Virus record (IMG/VR): IMGVR_UViG_3300021197_000490
Span: 1-28,698 of that record
Length of the DNA stretch: 28,698 nucleotides
Strand: one strand, 5' to 3'
DNA from: a virus
The translations under genes and the position numbers were made by a program. Under the pieces are notes generated by a model, which saw only the letters and a program-made list of their open reading frames with translations, did not search any database and was not told the origin of the DNA. Positions 1 to 7,313 of this stretch are shown here, piece by piece; position 1 is the first letter of the stretch, and the number at the start of each line of letters is the position of its first letter.

Positions 1-40
1 AAACGTGCTCAGTTTGTGGACAAAACATATCAATGGAACA

Positions 41-580
41 ATGTTGGTATTCGATCTGGAAAGTAATGGGTTACTAGATGATGTCACCTGTATCCACTGT
101 CTTGTCATCCACGATACTGAGGTTGACGAGACCTATGTCTATAACGATCAAGGCGATCAAGAATCGATCACCCGTGGTGTTCAACTCATTGAAGATGCTG
201 AAATCATTTGTGGACACAACGTTATCGGGTACGACATACCGTGCCTACAAAAGATTTATCCTTGGTTCAACCCGAAAGGTTTGGTAGTAGACACGCTTCT
301 GCTGTCACGCCTGTACCACGCTGACATGTTAATCATTGACCGTGGTGACAAAGTTAAAGGTAAGTATGTCGGGAAGTTTAAAGGTATGCCTTCACCCATG
401 TGGGGGAGACACAGTCTTGAAAGCTACGGATACCGCCTAAAAGAATTCAAGGGATCATTTGGTAAAGATACTGACTGGCAAAACTGGTCACAAGAAATGC
501 AGGATTACTGCGTACAAGATGTAAACGTCACCACCAAACTATGCGATCATTTCCAACCCTACCTGACTGGGTCGCGTTAG
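41..580 (+). CDS. T7 gp5-like DNA polymerase, 3'-5' exonuclease domain (split ORF)
   Basis: This 179-residue ORF is the proofreading exonuclease half of a T7-type family A DNA polymerase. The ATG at 41 is chosen because it gives DLE with Asp5 and Glu7, and GYD with Asp65, exactly the numbering of the T7 gp5 exonuclease metal ligands. A third ligand, Asp160, lies in YCVQD and matches T7 Asp174. The ORF is open upstream to a GTG at 5, but those extra residues do not look like the family. It stops at 580, just where the polymerase domain should begin, and the rest of the enzyme continues in another frame from 541. Either the two parts are made as separate polypeptides that associate, or there is a frameshift or sequence error. 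The exonuclease assignment is secure; the split is unresolved. Confidence 0.9.
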   Translation: MLVFDLESNGLLDDVTCIHCLVIHDTEVDETYVYNDQGDQESITRGVQLIEDAEIICGHNVIGYDIPCLQKIYPWFNPKGLVVDTLLLSRLYHADMLIIDRGDKVKGKYVGKFKGMPSPMWGRHSLESYGYRLKEFKGSFGKDTDWQNWSQEMQDYCVQDVNVTTKLCDHFQPYLTGSR

Positions 581-1812
581 AGCATGACGTAGCAATCATA
601 CTCACCAAGCAACAACTACATGGATGGCAATTTGATGTCAACGCTGCATGGAAACTTGCATCGTCTCTCAGATCAGAGCTTGAAGAAACTTGTCAACTAT
701 TACGCCACGAACATCCTTTCGTTAAGGGATCAGAATTTACTCCTAAACGAAATAACAAGACCCTTGGATACGTAGAAGAATGTACGTTCACCAAACTGAA
801 AGAGTTAAACCCAACCTCACGCGACCATATTTCATGGATCCTGCAAACATTTCATGGCTGGAATCCAACGGAGATGAGTCCTACTGGGAAGCCCATCATC
901 GACGAAGTGATACTCAAGGATATTGGGACAGAAATAGCCCTGGCTTTTCTGAAGTGTCTCGATATTACGAAGAGCTTGGGGATGATCTCGGAAGGCACGA
1001 ACGCATGGCTGAAGCTTGCTACGACTGCTAACCGAATACATCACCACTGTTCAGTGAGTACATTCACCCATAGATGTGCACATCGACGTCCAAACCTCGC
1101 GCAATGTCCTAGTAATCATGCATTCAGAGAACTATTTATTCCGACGCCTGGTCAAGTTATGGTGGGTGCCGATCTTAGCGGCATCGAGTTACGGATGCTC
1201 GCTCATTACCTCGCTCGATACGATGCGGGACGCTATGCGGACATTCTCCTCAACGGAGACATCCATCAAGTCAACGCAGACAAGATTGGAATCTCTCGGA
1301 GACAAGTCAAAACAGTTACCTACGCTTTCCTCTACGGAGCAGGTGATAAAAAAATTGGACATTCCTTTGACTCTTCCTTAAATGATAGCGATGCTGAATC
1401 CAAAGGCAAAGACATCAGATGGCGTTTTGTTACTGCTATTGATGGGCTTTCTGAGCTTCTTGCGCGAATCAAAAAGGTTTCTAAGCAGGGCTACATCCAT
1501 TCGATAGACGGTCGAAAGATCGCTCTAGATAGTCCACACAAAGCTCTTAACTATTTGCTTCAATCAGGAGCCGGTGTAGTCGCAAAGCGGCAAATGGTTA
1601 TCGCCCACAATTACATACAAAAACTAGGGTTGTGTGCATCACAACTCGCATTTATACATGACGAACTCCAATTCGAGTGCCACCCCGACCACGCAGCAGA
1701 TCTATCAGCATCCCTGGTATATAGCGCAGCAGAGGCTGGCGAATACTACAACTTACGAGTCCCCATCGCAGCCGAAGCGAAGCAAGGGAAAAACTGGTCG
1801 GAGGTCCATTGA
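541..1812 (+). CDS. T7 gp5-like DNA polymerase, polymerase domain (split ORF)
   Basis: This 423-residue ORF is the palm/fingers/thumb part of a family A DNA polymerase that replicates the phage genome. Motif A is GADLSGIELR with catalytic Asp211. Motif B is RRQVKTVTYAFLYGAG, where Arg253, Lys257 and Tyr261 match T7 Arg518, Lys522 and Tyr526. Motif C is FIHDELQ, with His373 and Asp374. Residues 11-32 (VALEHDVAIILTKQQ onward) match the start of the T7 polymerase domain. It overlaps the exonuclease ORF by 40 bases in the -1 frame, and I see no Shine-Dalgarno before its ATG. The frame is open back to about 475, so fusion by a frameshift is possible. Together the two ORFs total about 590 residues, shorter than T7 gp5 (704), mainly because the thumb and insert regions are reduced. 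Confidence 0.92.
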   Translation: MRSFPTLPDWVALEHDVAIILTKQQLHGWQFDVNAAWKLASSLRSELEETCQLLRHEHPFVKGSEFTPKRNNKTLGYVEECTFTKLKELNPTSRDHISWILQTFHGWNPTEMSPTGKPIIDEVILKDIGTEIALAFLKCLDITKSLGMISEGTNAWLKLATTANRIHHHCSVSTFTHRCAHRRPNLAQCPSNHAFRELFIPTPGQVMVGADLSGIELRMLAHYLARYDAGRYADILLNGDIHQVNADKIGISRRQVKTVTYAFLYGAGDKKIGHSFDSSLNDSDAESKGKDIRWRFVTAIDGLSELLARIKKVSKQGYIHSIDGRKIALDSPHKALNYLLQSGAGVVAKRQMVIAHNYIQKLGLCASQLAFIHDELQFECHPDHAADLSASLVYSAAEAGEYYNLRVPIAAEAKQGKNWSEVH

Positions 1813-2573
1813 TGAAACTTCTAGTTGACGCCGACTACATTGTTTATAAATCCTGTGCTGGTGCTGAGACTGACATTGACTGGGGTGACGACGTCATCAT
1901 GGTTGTCAGTAAGTTCAGTGAGGCAATGGCAAATGTACGACGTGACTTAACCAACATCAAAGGTCACTTTACCTGGGATGTGCCTGAACTTATTCTGTTC
2001 TTCAGTGACTCTGTGAATTTTAGGAAGAAAATTCTTCCCAGTTATAAGGGTCATCGAAATAGGAAAAAGCCATGTGGATACAAACGTGTCATCAACGAGC
2101 TGTCAAAACAGTACGAAGTTATCCGTATGCCAACGCTTGAAGCTGATGATGCCATGGGTATCTATGCAACAGCTAACCCTGGCAATGTAATCGTCAGTCC
2201 TGATAAGGACATGCGACAGATACCTGGTCGTCTGTTCAACATGACAGAGACAGTGATGATTACTGAAGAAGAAGGTTATCGATGGCATCTAATTCAGACG
2301 ATGGCAGGAGACCAAACTGACGGCTACTCAGGCGTTCCCGGCATAGGAATCAAACGTGCTGTTGCTTTGTTTGATGAGCATGGATACACGTGGGACACGG
2401 TTGTTCAAGCCTTCAAAGATAAAGACATGACTGAAGAAGACGCCCTTATCAATGCACGACTCGCAAAGATTCTCACCACTAACGAATATGACGGACAAGT
2501 CATACCCTGGACTCCCGCCGATGCCGGTGACGGAGTTGACGATGGAGCAGAGCTTCAAGCTACGAAGGCTTGA
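1812..2573 (+). CDS. T7 gp6-like 5'-3' exonuclease
   Basis: A 253-residue protein of the T7 gp6 / FEN-like 5' nuclease family, which removes RNA primers and degrades host DNA for nucleotide recycling. Visible family signatures are LLVDADYIVYK near the N-terminus, FFSDSVNFRKKILPSYKGHR, LEADDAMG (acidic metal-binding cluster), VSPDKDM, and AGDQTDGYSGVPGIGIKRA, the helix-hairpin-helix region. T7 gp6 has the same blocks in the same order. The ATG at 1812 overlaps the polymerase TGA by one base and has GGAGG at 1800-1804, seven bases upstream, so this start is well supported. The 3' end overlaps the next gene by 32 bases. Its position after the polymerase matches T7 order. Confidence 0.93.
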   Translation: MKLLVDADYIVYKSCAGAETDIDWGDDVIMVVSKFSEAMANVRRDLTNIKGHFTWDVPELILFFSDSVNFRKKILPSYKGHRNRKKPCGYKRVINELSKQYEVIRMPTLEADDAMGIYATANPGNVIVSPDKDMRQIPGRLFNMTETVMITEEEGYRWHLIQTMAGDQTDGYSGVPGIGIKRAVALFDEHGYTWDTVVQAFKDKDMTEEDALINARLAKILTTNEYDGQVIPWTPADAGDGVDDGAELQATKA

Positions 2574-2718
2574 AGACCTGTTACCTGAGGCAGACAAGAA
2601 GGACATCATCACGTTGTTGATTGCACTTCAACACCAGAACTTCTGCCTTTGCAATACTGTTTCTAACTTGGTAACTAATTGGCCCAATCACCCGAACACT
2701 ACACCCGCGGACACATAG
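2542..2718 (+). CDS. nblA: NblA-like phycobilisome degradation adaptor
   Basis: A 58-residue ORF with the layout of NblA, the small helical adaptor that tags phycobilisomes for Clp-dependent proteolysis. It opens with MEQSFKLRRLEDLL, matching the NblA pattern LEQ-F-x-x-R-x-x-E. The second half, LLIALQHQNF followed by NLVTNW, matches the NblA pattern of a helix with L-x-x-Q and a closing LLK-x-W. GGAG at 2532-2535 lies six bases before the ATG. The gene overlaps the exonuclease end (32 bases) and the next gene's start (40 bases), so its last dozen residues are doubly coded and probably not conserved. NblA homologues are known in freshwater cyanophages and in uncultured marine cyanophages. The assignment rests on pattern and length rather than an alignment. 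If right, it breaks down the host antenna and frees amino acids during infection. Confidence 0.7.
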   Translation: MEQSFKLRRLEDLLPEADKKDIITLLIALQHQNFCLCNTVSNLVTNWPNHPNTTPADT

Positions 2719-2960
2719 AAGTCTGGGACTTCATCCGCGATCAACAGCTTAACTATCATCTAGGCAATGCTATTAAGTATATTTGCAGAGCCGGTTACAA
2801 AGGTTCTAAAAGAGAGGACCTTCACAAAGCTATCCACTATCTTGAAAATGAACTCCTACATACACCCGAGCCTGATGGATCAAGCGGACCAATTCCGCTT
2901 TTCTTACAATATCCCGAATGGACCGGACAAGAGGACGACGCAGAAGTCTTTGATCGATGA
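2679..2960 (+). CDS. DUF3310-family phage protein
   Basis: A 93-residue protein whose first 60 residues fit DUF3310: HYTRGHIEVWDFI, then GNAIKYICRAGYKG, then DLHKAIHYLENEL. This family is common in phages beside nucleotide-metabolism genes; its biochemical role is not settled here, though T7 gp1.7, a nucleotide kinase, carries a related domain. The start is a TTG at 2679 directly after an in-frame TAA, and there is no internal Met, so TTG is the only sensible start. There is no clear Shine-Dalgarno, and translation may be coupled to the NblA-like gene it overlaps. The last 29 residues are coded in the 86-base overlap with the MazG-like gene and look like a tail outside the domain. Confidence 0.75.
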   Translation: MAQSPEHYTRGHIEVWDFIRDQQLNYHLGNAIKYICRAGYKGSKREDLHKAIHYLENELLHTPEPDGSSGPIPLFLQYPEWTGQEDDAEVFDR

Positions 2961-3216
2961 AGAATGGTCTGAGTTCCACGAGGCTTATCACTTCGAGGAT
3001 ACAGAACATCAGCTCAAAGAATTAGCTGACCTGGTGTATGTATGTTTTCAATTCGCCGCGTCCCAGGAATGGGATCTTGACGAAGCGATGACCAGAGTTC
3101 ATGAATCGAATATGTCAAAGCTCGGTGAAGATGGCAAACCTATCTATCGAGCTGACGGCAAAGTCTTGAAAGGACCTAACTACAAACCACCTCAATTATC
3201 TGATCTAGTTAAATGA
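2875..3216 (+). CDS. mazG: MazG-like nucleotide pyrophosphohydrolase
   Basis: A 113-residue all-alpha NTP pyrophosphohydrolase of the MazG / phosphoribosyl-ATP pyrophosphatase type. The metal-binding motifs are LIDEEWSEFHEAY (EExxE) and QLKELADLVYV (ExxD), with the normal spacing for one domain. Phage MazG proteins hydrolyse nucleoside triphosphates; in cyanophages they have been proposed to alter host nucleotide pools or (p)ppGpp-linked nutrient signalling. The ATG at 2875 is chosen because the following DQFRFSYNIPNGPD fits the family's N-terminal helix. Longer in-frame starts upstream would lie wholly in the DUF3310 gene. The stop overlaps the reductase ATG as ATGA at 3213-3216, so the two are likely translationally coupled. 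Confidence 0.8.
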   Translation: MDQADQFRFSYNIPNGPDKRTTQKSLIDEEWSEFHEAYHFEDTEHQLKELADLVYVCFQFAASQEWDLDEAMTRVHESNMSKLGEDGKPIYRADGKVLKGPNYKPPQLSDLVK

Positions 3217-4595
3217 CCACCGCATCTTATATCTCAAGGACTGGCCGTGTTCAGTCTTGGCTTGACGCACCCACTTCCCGCCTACCAGTTAGCTGCACTG
3301 TATTTGTAGTACAAGACTCAATGGAGGGTCCTAATGGAATCGAAGCAAGCTGGAGATTTGCTTCTCATGCTTTACGAAATGGAGCAGGTTGCGCGATCCA
3401 CTTGTCGGAGCTGCGACCCAAAGGAACTGAATCAACAAAAGGAAATGACAAGCTCGTTGCAAGCGGACCAGTATCATTCGCCAAAATCTACAGCACCTTA
3501 AATGAGATACTGAGGAGAGGTGGTACCTACCGTAATGGTGCGATAGTGTGCCACCTAGATCTCCGGCATCGTGATGCTCTTGAGTTCATTACTGTATCGC
3601 GATCAGAGTTACCTTGGGTCAAGCGTTGCATCAACATCACCGATGAGTGGTGGCAGGAATGTACATTCAAAGATAAACTTCTCTTTGCTATTAAGTCTGG
3701 AGATGTATGGCTGAACAAAGTAAAGTACGACAAATTAGGAGAAAGAATTCGTGGAAATGTATGCCTTGAAGTGTACCTGCCAAGCCGAGGCACCTGTCTC
3801 TTGCAGCATATCAATTTCGGTGCCTGTGAATTTGACGACATTCCAAGAGCTTTCACTGAAGGGATGCAAGAACTGTGCCAACTCCATGGTCGTACTGGCG
3901 TTAGCGATTCAGGAGAATATCTCCCAAGCGAAACAGACAGACAAGTTGGACTTGGAATGCTTGGACTTTCAAATCTCCTACGGCGGTACGGAGTAAAGTA
4001 TGAACAGTTTGGTGAAGCACTTCGGTGCCTGAATTCTGGAGAGGTAGTACGTACACCTGCCTATGAGCTGGCAGTACAGATCAAGCTAGGCATCAACCTT
4101 GCAGCACGTGTTGCTAGGTCACACAACATGGAAAGAGCGTTTGCAATTGCGCCTACTGCATCGTGTAGCTACAGATCAAAAGATATTGATGGCTTCACAT
4201 CTACCCCTGAAATTGCACCACCTATCAGCCGTACTGTGGACCGTGATAGCGGCACGTTCGGTGTACAAACATACAATTATGGTGATGTTGAGATTGCATC
4301 AGAGGTTGGTTGGGATGCCTACAAGGCAGTCGCTGACGGACTAATGATATTGCTCAACAACACAGGGCTTCTTCATGGATATAGCTTTAACTCTTGGAGT
4401 GACGTTGTAACCTACGACAATGAATTCGTGGAAGAGTGGCTACGGTCCCCGCAAACTAGTCTCTATTACAGTTTACAGGTAATGCCTGACACTCAAGATA
4501 AGTCTGATGCTTATGCAGCATTAGCCGATAGTGATATTGAACAGTATTTAGGGGACATTTTAAATGAAGAACCTCAATGTGATTGTCAAGAATGA
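3213..4595 (+). CDS. Ribonucleotide reductase, compact class I-like alpha subunit
   Basis: A 460-residue catalytic subunit that reduces ribonucleotides to deoxyribonucleotides for phage DNA synthesis. Seen in the sequence: Cys28 in PVSCTVFVVQDSM (first redox Cys), N-V-C-L-E with Asn182, Cys184 (thiyl radical site) and Glu186, then Cys195 in GTCLLQHINFG (second redox Cys). PTASCSYRSKDIDG follows, and the C-terminal tail has C456-D-C458 for re-reduction. There is no N-terminal ATP cone. A Tyr pair at 418-419 (LYY) stands where class I enzymes have the Tyr730/Tyr731 radical-transfer dyad, which argues for class I rather than class II. Such cyanophage enzymes were long annotated as class II. The next gene, starting in the ATGA overlap, is the radical subunit. 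Confidence 0.88.
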   Translation: MTTASYISRTGRVQSWLDAPTSRLPVSCTVFVVQDSMEGPNGIEASWRFASHALRNGAGCAIHLSELRPKGTESTKGNDKLVASGPVSFAKIYSTLNEILRRGGTYRNGAIVCHLDLRHRDALEFITVSRSELPWVKRCINITDEWWQECTFKDKLLFAIKSGDVWLNKVKYDKLGERIRGNVCLEVYLPSRGTCLLQHINFGACEFDDIPRAFTEGMQELCQLHGRTGVSDSGEYLPSETDRQVGLGMLGLSNLLRRYGVKYEQFGEALRCLNSGEVVRTPAYELAVQIKLGINLAARVARSHNMERAFAIAPTASCSYRSKDIDGFTSTPEIAPPISRTVDRDSGTFGVQTYNYGDVEIASEVGWDAYKAVADGLMILLNNTGLLHGYSFNSWSDVVTYDNEFVEEWLRSPQTSLYYSLQVMPDTQDKSDAYAALADSDIEQYLGDILNEEPQCDCQE

Positions 4596-5305
4596 ATCCT
4601 TATCAGAAACTACTAAACCGGAAACGGAAATGGACACCAGTACAGACAACTGCTGGTACATGCAAAGAAGGTGCACACGAAACACTGCTCCGTGCACTTG
4701 CGTTGCGACACATGGAACTACCTGTGGGAGATTTTATTCGTGATGCATTGGCGAATGACGTACCAAAAGCATCACGAGAGCTACTGGAATCCAATGTCAA
4801 AGACGAGGAGAACCATGACCTCGCGCTTGGTTTTATTGCCAATGCTTACGGGGTTGATCAAAAGGCTGAAGCTGAAGCGATACGGTTACGTGATGCTTGG
4901 ACAGCGCATCCGGATCATACGATCCTCAAAGCGATGGTTGCCGAGCGTGCAATATTCTTTGTTCTTTTACCATTGCTTCGCGCTAATGGTGACCCTGGAA
5001 TGCGAACAGTAAGCGCAGATATTAGCCGTGATGAACAAATACATGTCGCCGCGAATTCACTTGTATGTAGAGAACTAGGACTGGAGATCTCTCCAAGCCT
5101 GGACAAACTACGCAAAGCAACTATCAACTGGGTGATGCAACCACTTGGTAACAACATCGACAAATATCTAGACAAGAAATTCTGGCTGGATTCAAGTGAC
5201 AACTTGATGTATCAAGGCAAGGCTCCTGAGCTTTCCTTTACTAAGTCTGCACGTATGCCAGCGTTCTTTGAGCACTCGAATGTCAACCTCCCCCAATACG
5301 CTTAA
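4592..5305 (+). CDS. Ribonucleotide reductase class I beta subunit, no radical tyrosine
   Basis: A 237-residue ferritin-fold protein with the two-metal ligand set of a class I reductase beta subunit. It has E72-E-N-H75 (ExxH), Glu118 in VAERAIFF, E148-Q-I-H151 (second ExxH), and a likely first ligand Glu42. In Escherichia coli NrdB the radical Tyr122 lies four residues after the first ExxH His; here that position is Leu79. The protein therefore probably works without a tyrosyl radical, for example with a high-valent metal pair. It is far shorter than usual beta subunits (about 320-375 residues), with a contracted gap between Glu72 and Glu118. The ATG at 4592 overlaps the alpha stop by four bases, implying coupled synthesis. 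A GTG/TTG start a few codons upstream is possible but less likely. Confidence 0.82.
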   Translation: MNPYQKLLNRKRKWTPVQTTAGTCKEGAHETLLRALALRHMELPVGDFIRDALANDVPKASRELLESNVKDEENHDLALGFIANAYGVDQKAEAEAIRLRDAWTAHPDHTILKAMVAERAIFFVLLPLLRANGDPGMRTVSADISRDEQIHVAANSLVCRELGLEISPSLDKLRKATINWVMQPLGNNIDKYLDKKFWLDSSDNLMYQGKAPELSFTKSARMPAFFEHSNVNLPQYA

Positions 5306-5462
5306 GTTCCAGTACGAAAAACTGGACATGATTCAGGCTCGGTTAGCGGCAGCGTTCCCTAACGAGCCAATTAAACATACAGATTTACCACCCGAGATCT
5401 ACTACAAGGCTGGTCAAGCCAGTGTTGTTTCTTTCATAAACCAACTAATAGAAGAAGACTAA
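5280..5462 (+). CDS. Hypothetical 60-residue protein
   Basis: A 60-residue protein I do not recognise by function. It begins at the ATG at 5280, inside the last 26 bases of the reductase beta gene, and its TAA overlaps the next ATG by one base. It has a charged amphipathic N-terminal half (KFQYEKLDMIQARLAAAF), a middle DLPPEIYYKAGQ, and an acidic C-terminus (LIEED). There is no Cys and no signal or membrane segment. The tight overlaps on both sides, with the reading frame open across the whole spacing, support a real gene. Its place before the head genes suggests a late-region accessory role, but nothing in the sequence tells which. Confidence 0.65.
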   Translation: MSTSPNTLKFQYEKLDMIQARLAAAFPNEPIKHTDLPPEIYYKAGQASVVSFINQLIEED

Positions 5463-5731
5463 TGTGTGTAAACATTGCAAGCTTGCTTGGCTTTAACCCT
5501 CCCAAGCCGCCCGATCCGCCGAAGCTTCCGCCGATTGTTAGGCAAAACCCAGAGCCTCCTAAGGCTGCACCGGCTCCACAGTCACTTGTCCCTAAGGATG
5601 AGAAGAAACCAAAGGTTGACTTCGCTAAGAAAATGTCAACTACCAAAGCTAAACGTGTTTGTGCAAGTGACCTAAAGATTCCTCTGCAACAGACCTCATC
5701 TGGCGGTGGTACTGGAGGACTAAATGTCTAA
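5462..5731 (+). CDS. Proline-rich small protein, T7 gp7.3-like position and C-terminus
   Basis: An 89-residue protein with a Pro-rich, basic N-terminal half (NPPKPPDPPKLPP, then PEPPKAAPAP) and a C-terminus reading TSSGGGTGGLNV. T7 gp7.3, a small virion protein needed for tail assembly and adsorption, occupies the same place before the portal and also ends in a Ser-Ser-Gly-Gly-Gly-x-x-Asn-type tail. I therefore call it gp7.3-like, mainly by position and the glycine-rich end; the rest is not alignable by eye. It starts one base into the previous stop and overlaps the portal start by eight bases. It is probably unstructured for much of its length. Confidence 0.6.
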   Translation: MCVNIASLLGFNPPKPPDPPKLPPIVRQNPEPPKAAPAPQSLVPKDEKKPKVDFAKKMSTTKAKRVCASDLKIPLQQTSSGGGTGGLNV

Positions 5732-7313
5732 AGCGAAAGAACGGTACAGTCAACTGTCATCTGACAGACACCAATTTCTTGACATAGCAGTTGAGTGTTC
5801 TGAACTGACGCTGCCTCATTTAATTACTGACGACCTACGTGTACGTCAGAATCACAAGAGGCTGACGACGCCATGGCAATCCGTCGGTGCAAAGTCAGTT
5901 GTCACACTTGCGGCCAAGCTCATGCTTGCGCTGCTACCTCCCCAAACTACGTTCTTCAAATTGCAAGTACGTGACGACAAGTTGGGTGAGGACTTACCTC
6001 CAAATGTAAGAAGTGAGCTTGACCTTTCCTTTTCCAAAATGGAGAGGATGGTCATGGATAAGATCGCTGCATCCAGTGATCGTGTCGTTGTTCACCAGGC
6101 TCTCAAGCACCTGATCGTCGGCGGTAACGCTTTGATCTTCATGGGCAAAGATGGTCTAAAGAACTTCCCATTAAATCGCTTCGTAGTCAGCCGTGATGGC
6201 AATGGCTATGTGTGCGAGATCGTCACCAAAGAGCTTGTCAACCGCAAGCTACTTGGCATCGACCCCATGCCTGATCCGAACACTGTGTCCGGTAAGGGCA
6301 ACAACGATGGAGATGCTGAGGTCTATACATACGTACGTCGTCAAGACAATGGCGGCTGGGTATGGCACCAGGAGGTCGATGACAAGATCATCGAAGGCTC
6401 CCGAAGTACTGCTCCTAAAGATGCAAGCCCTTGGTTAGTCCTGCGCTTCAACGCTGTTGATGGTGAGGACTATGGACGAGGACGTGTCGAAGAATTCCTT
6501 GGTGATCTCCGTTCACTGGAGGCACTAAGCCAAGCTTTGATTGAAGGCAGTGCAGCAGCAGCAAAGGTTGTGTTCCTTGTGAACCCTGCTGCTACTACCA
6601 AGCCAGCAACCATTGCCAAAGCTGGAAACGGTGCAATCGTGCAGGGTCGGCCTGAAGACGTAAGCGTCGTTCAGGTTGGTAAGACTGCGGATTTTGCTAC
6701 TGCCTCACAGATGGCACAGCAGATTGAGCGTCGTCTTGGCGAAGCCTTCCTGCTGCTAAATATCCGTCAGTCAGAACGTACAACTGCTGAAGAGGTACGC
6801 CTCACTCAGCTCGAACTTGAACAACAACTTGGCGGACTGTTCAGCTTGCTGACTGTTGAGTTCTTGAAGCCTTACTTGGCTCGGACCTTGATGGTTATGA
6901 CACGTAGTGGACAGCTTCCAAAGATTCCAAAGGACTATGTCCAGCCACAGATCGTGGCAGGTGTGAACGCACTTGGACGTGGTCAAGACCGAGAGAGCCT
7001 TACTGCTTTCATCGGAACCATTGCTCAGACACTTGGACCTGAAGCGTTGATGAAATACATCGATGCGTCAGAAGCTATTAAGCGTCTTGCTGCTGCTCAA
7101 GGTATTGACGTACTGAACCTGGTCAAGACCAAGGATCAGATGCAACAAGACATGCAGGAACAGATGGGCATTGCAAGCCAGAAATCTCTTGTCGATCAAG
7201 CCGGTCAACTTGCTGGAGCTCCAATGATGGATCCCAGTAAGAACCCTGATGCGATGGAGATGGCTCAACAAATGATGCAACAACAACAACCACCACTACC
7301 CACCGATGGCTGA
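5724..7313 (+). CDS. Portal (head-tail connector) protein, T7 gp8-like
   Basis: A 529-residue portal protein, close to the 536 residues of T7 gp8. Twelve copies form the ring at the packaging vertex through which DNA enters and leaves the capsid. Family-like blocks include the N-terminal LTLPHLI, TPWQSVGAKSVVTLAAKLMLALLPP, the central LGDLRSLEALSQALIEG, VQGRPEDVSVVQ, and RRLGEAFLLLNIRQSERTTA ahead of the long crown helices. The C-terminus is Met/Gln-rich (MQQQQQPPLP). GGAGG at 5714-5718 sits five bases before the ATG. The stop overlaps the scaffold start by eight bases, so expression is likely coupled. Confidence 0.95.
   Translation: MSKAKERYSQLSSDRHQFLDIAVECSELTLPHLITDDLRVRQNHKRLTTPWQSVGAKSVVTLAAKLMLALLPPQTTFFKLQVRDDKLGEDLPPNVRSELDLSFSKMERMVMDKIAASSDRVVVHQALKHLIVGGNALIFMGKDGLKNFPLNRFVVSRDGNGYVCEIVTKELVNRKLLGIDPMPDPNTVSGKGNNDGDAEVYTYVRRQDNGGWVWHQEVDDKIIEGSRSTAPKDASPWLVLRFNAVDGEDYGRGRVEEFLGDLRSLEALSQALIEGSAAAAKVVFLVNPAATTKPATIAKAGNGAIVQGRPEDVSVVQVGKTADFATASQMAQQIERRLGEAFLLLNIRQSERTTAEEVRLTQLELEQQLGGLFSLLTVEFLKPYLARTLMVMTRSGQLPKIPKDYVQPQIVAGVNALGRGQDRESLTAFIGTIAQTLGPEALMKYIDASEAIKRLAAAQGIDVLNLVKTKDQMQQDMQEQMGIASQKSLVDQAGQLAGAPMMDPSKNPDAMEMAQQMMQQQQPPLPTDG

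Noticed and set aside
1-66. Possible tail of an upstream gene in frame 1 (reading ...WNNVGIRSGK, stop at 64-66)
   Set aside because: Only 21 residues, no recognisable family, and another frame is open too; nothing decides between them.
541-580. Programmed -1 frameshift site in the polymerase
   Set aside because: No canonical slippery heptamer in the zero frame and no obvious following stem-loop; kept only as a split gene or error.
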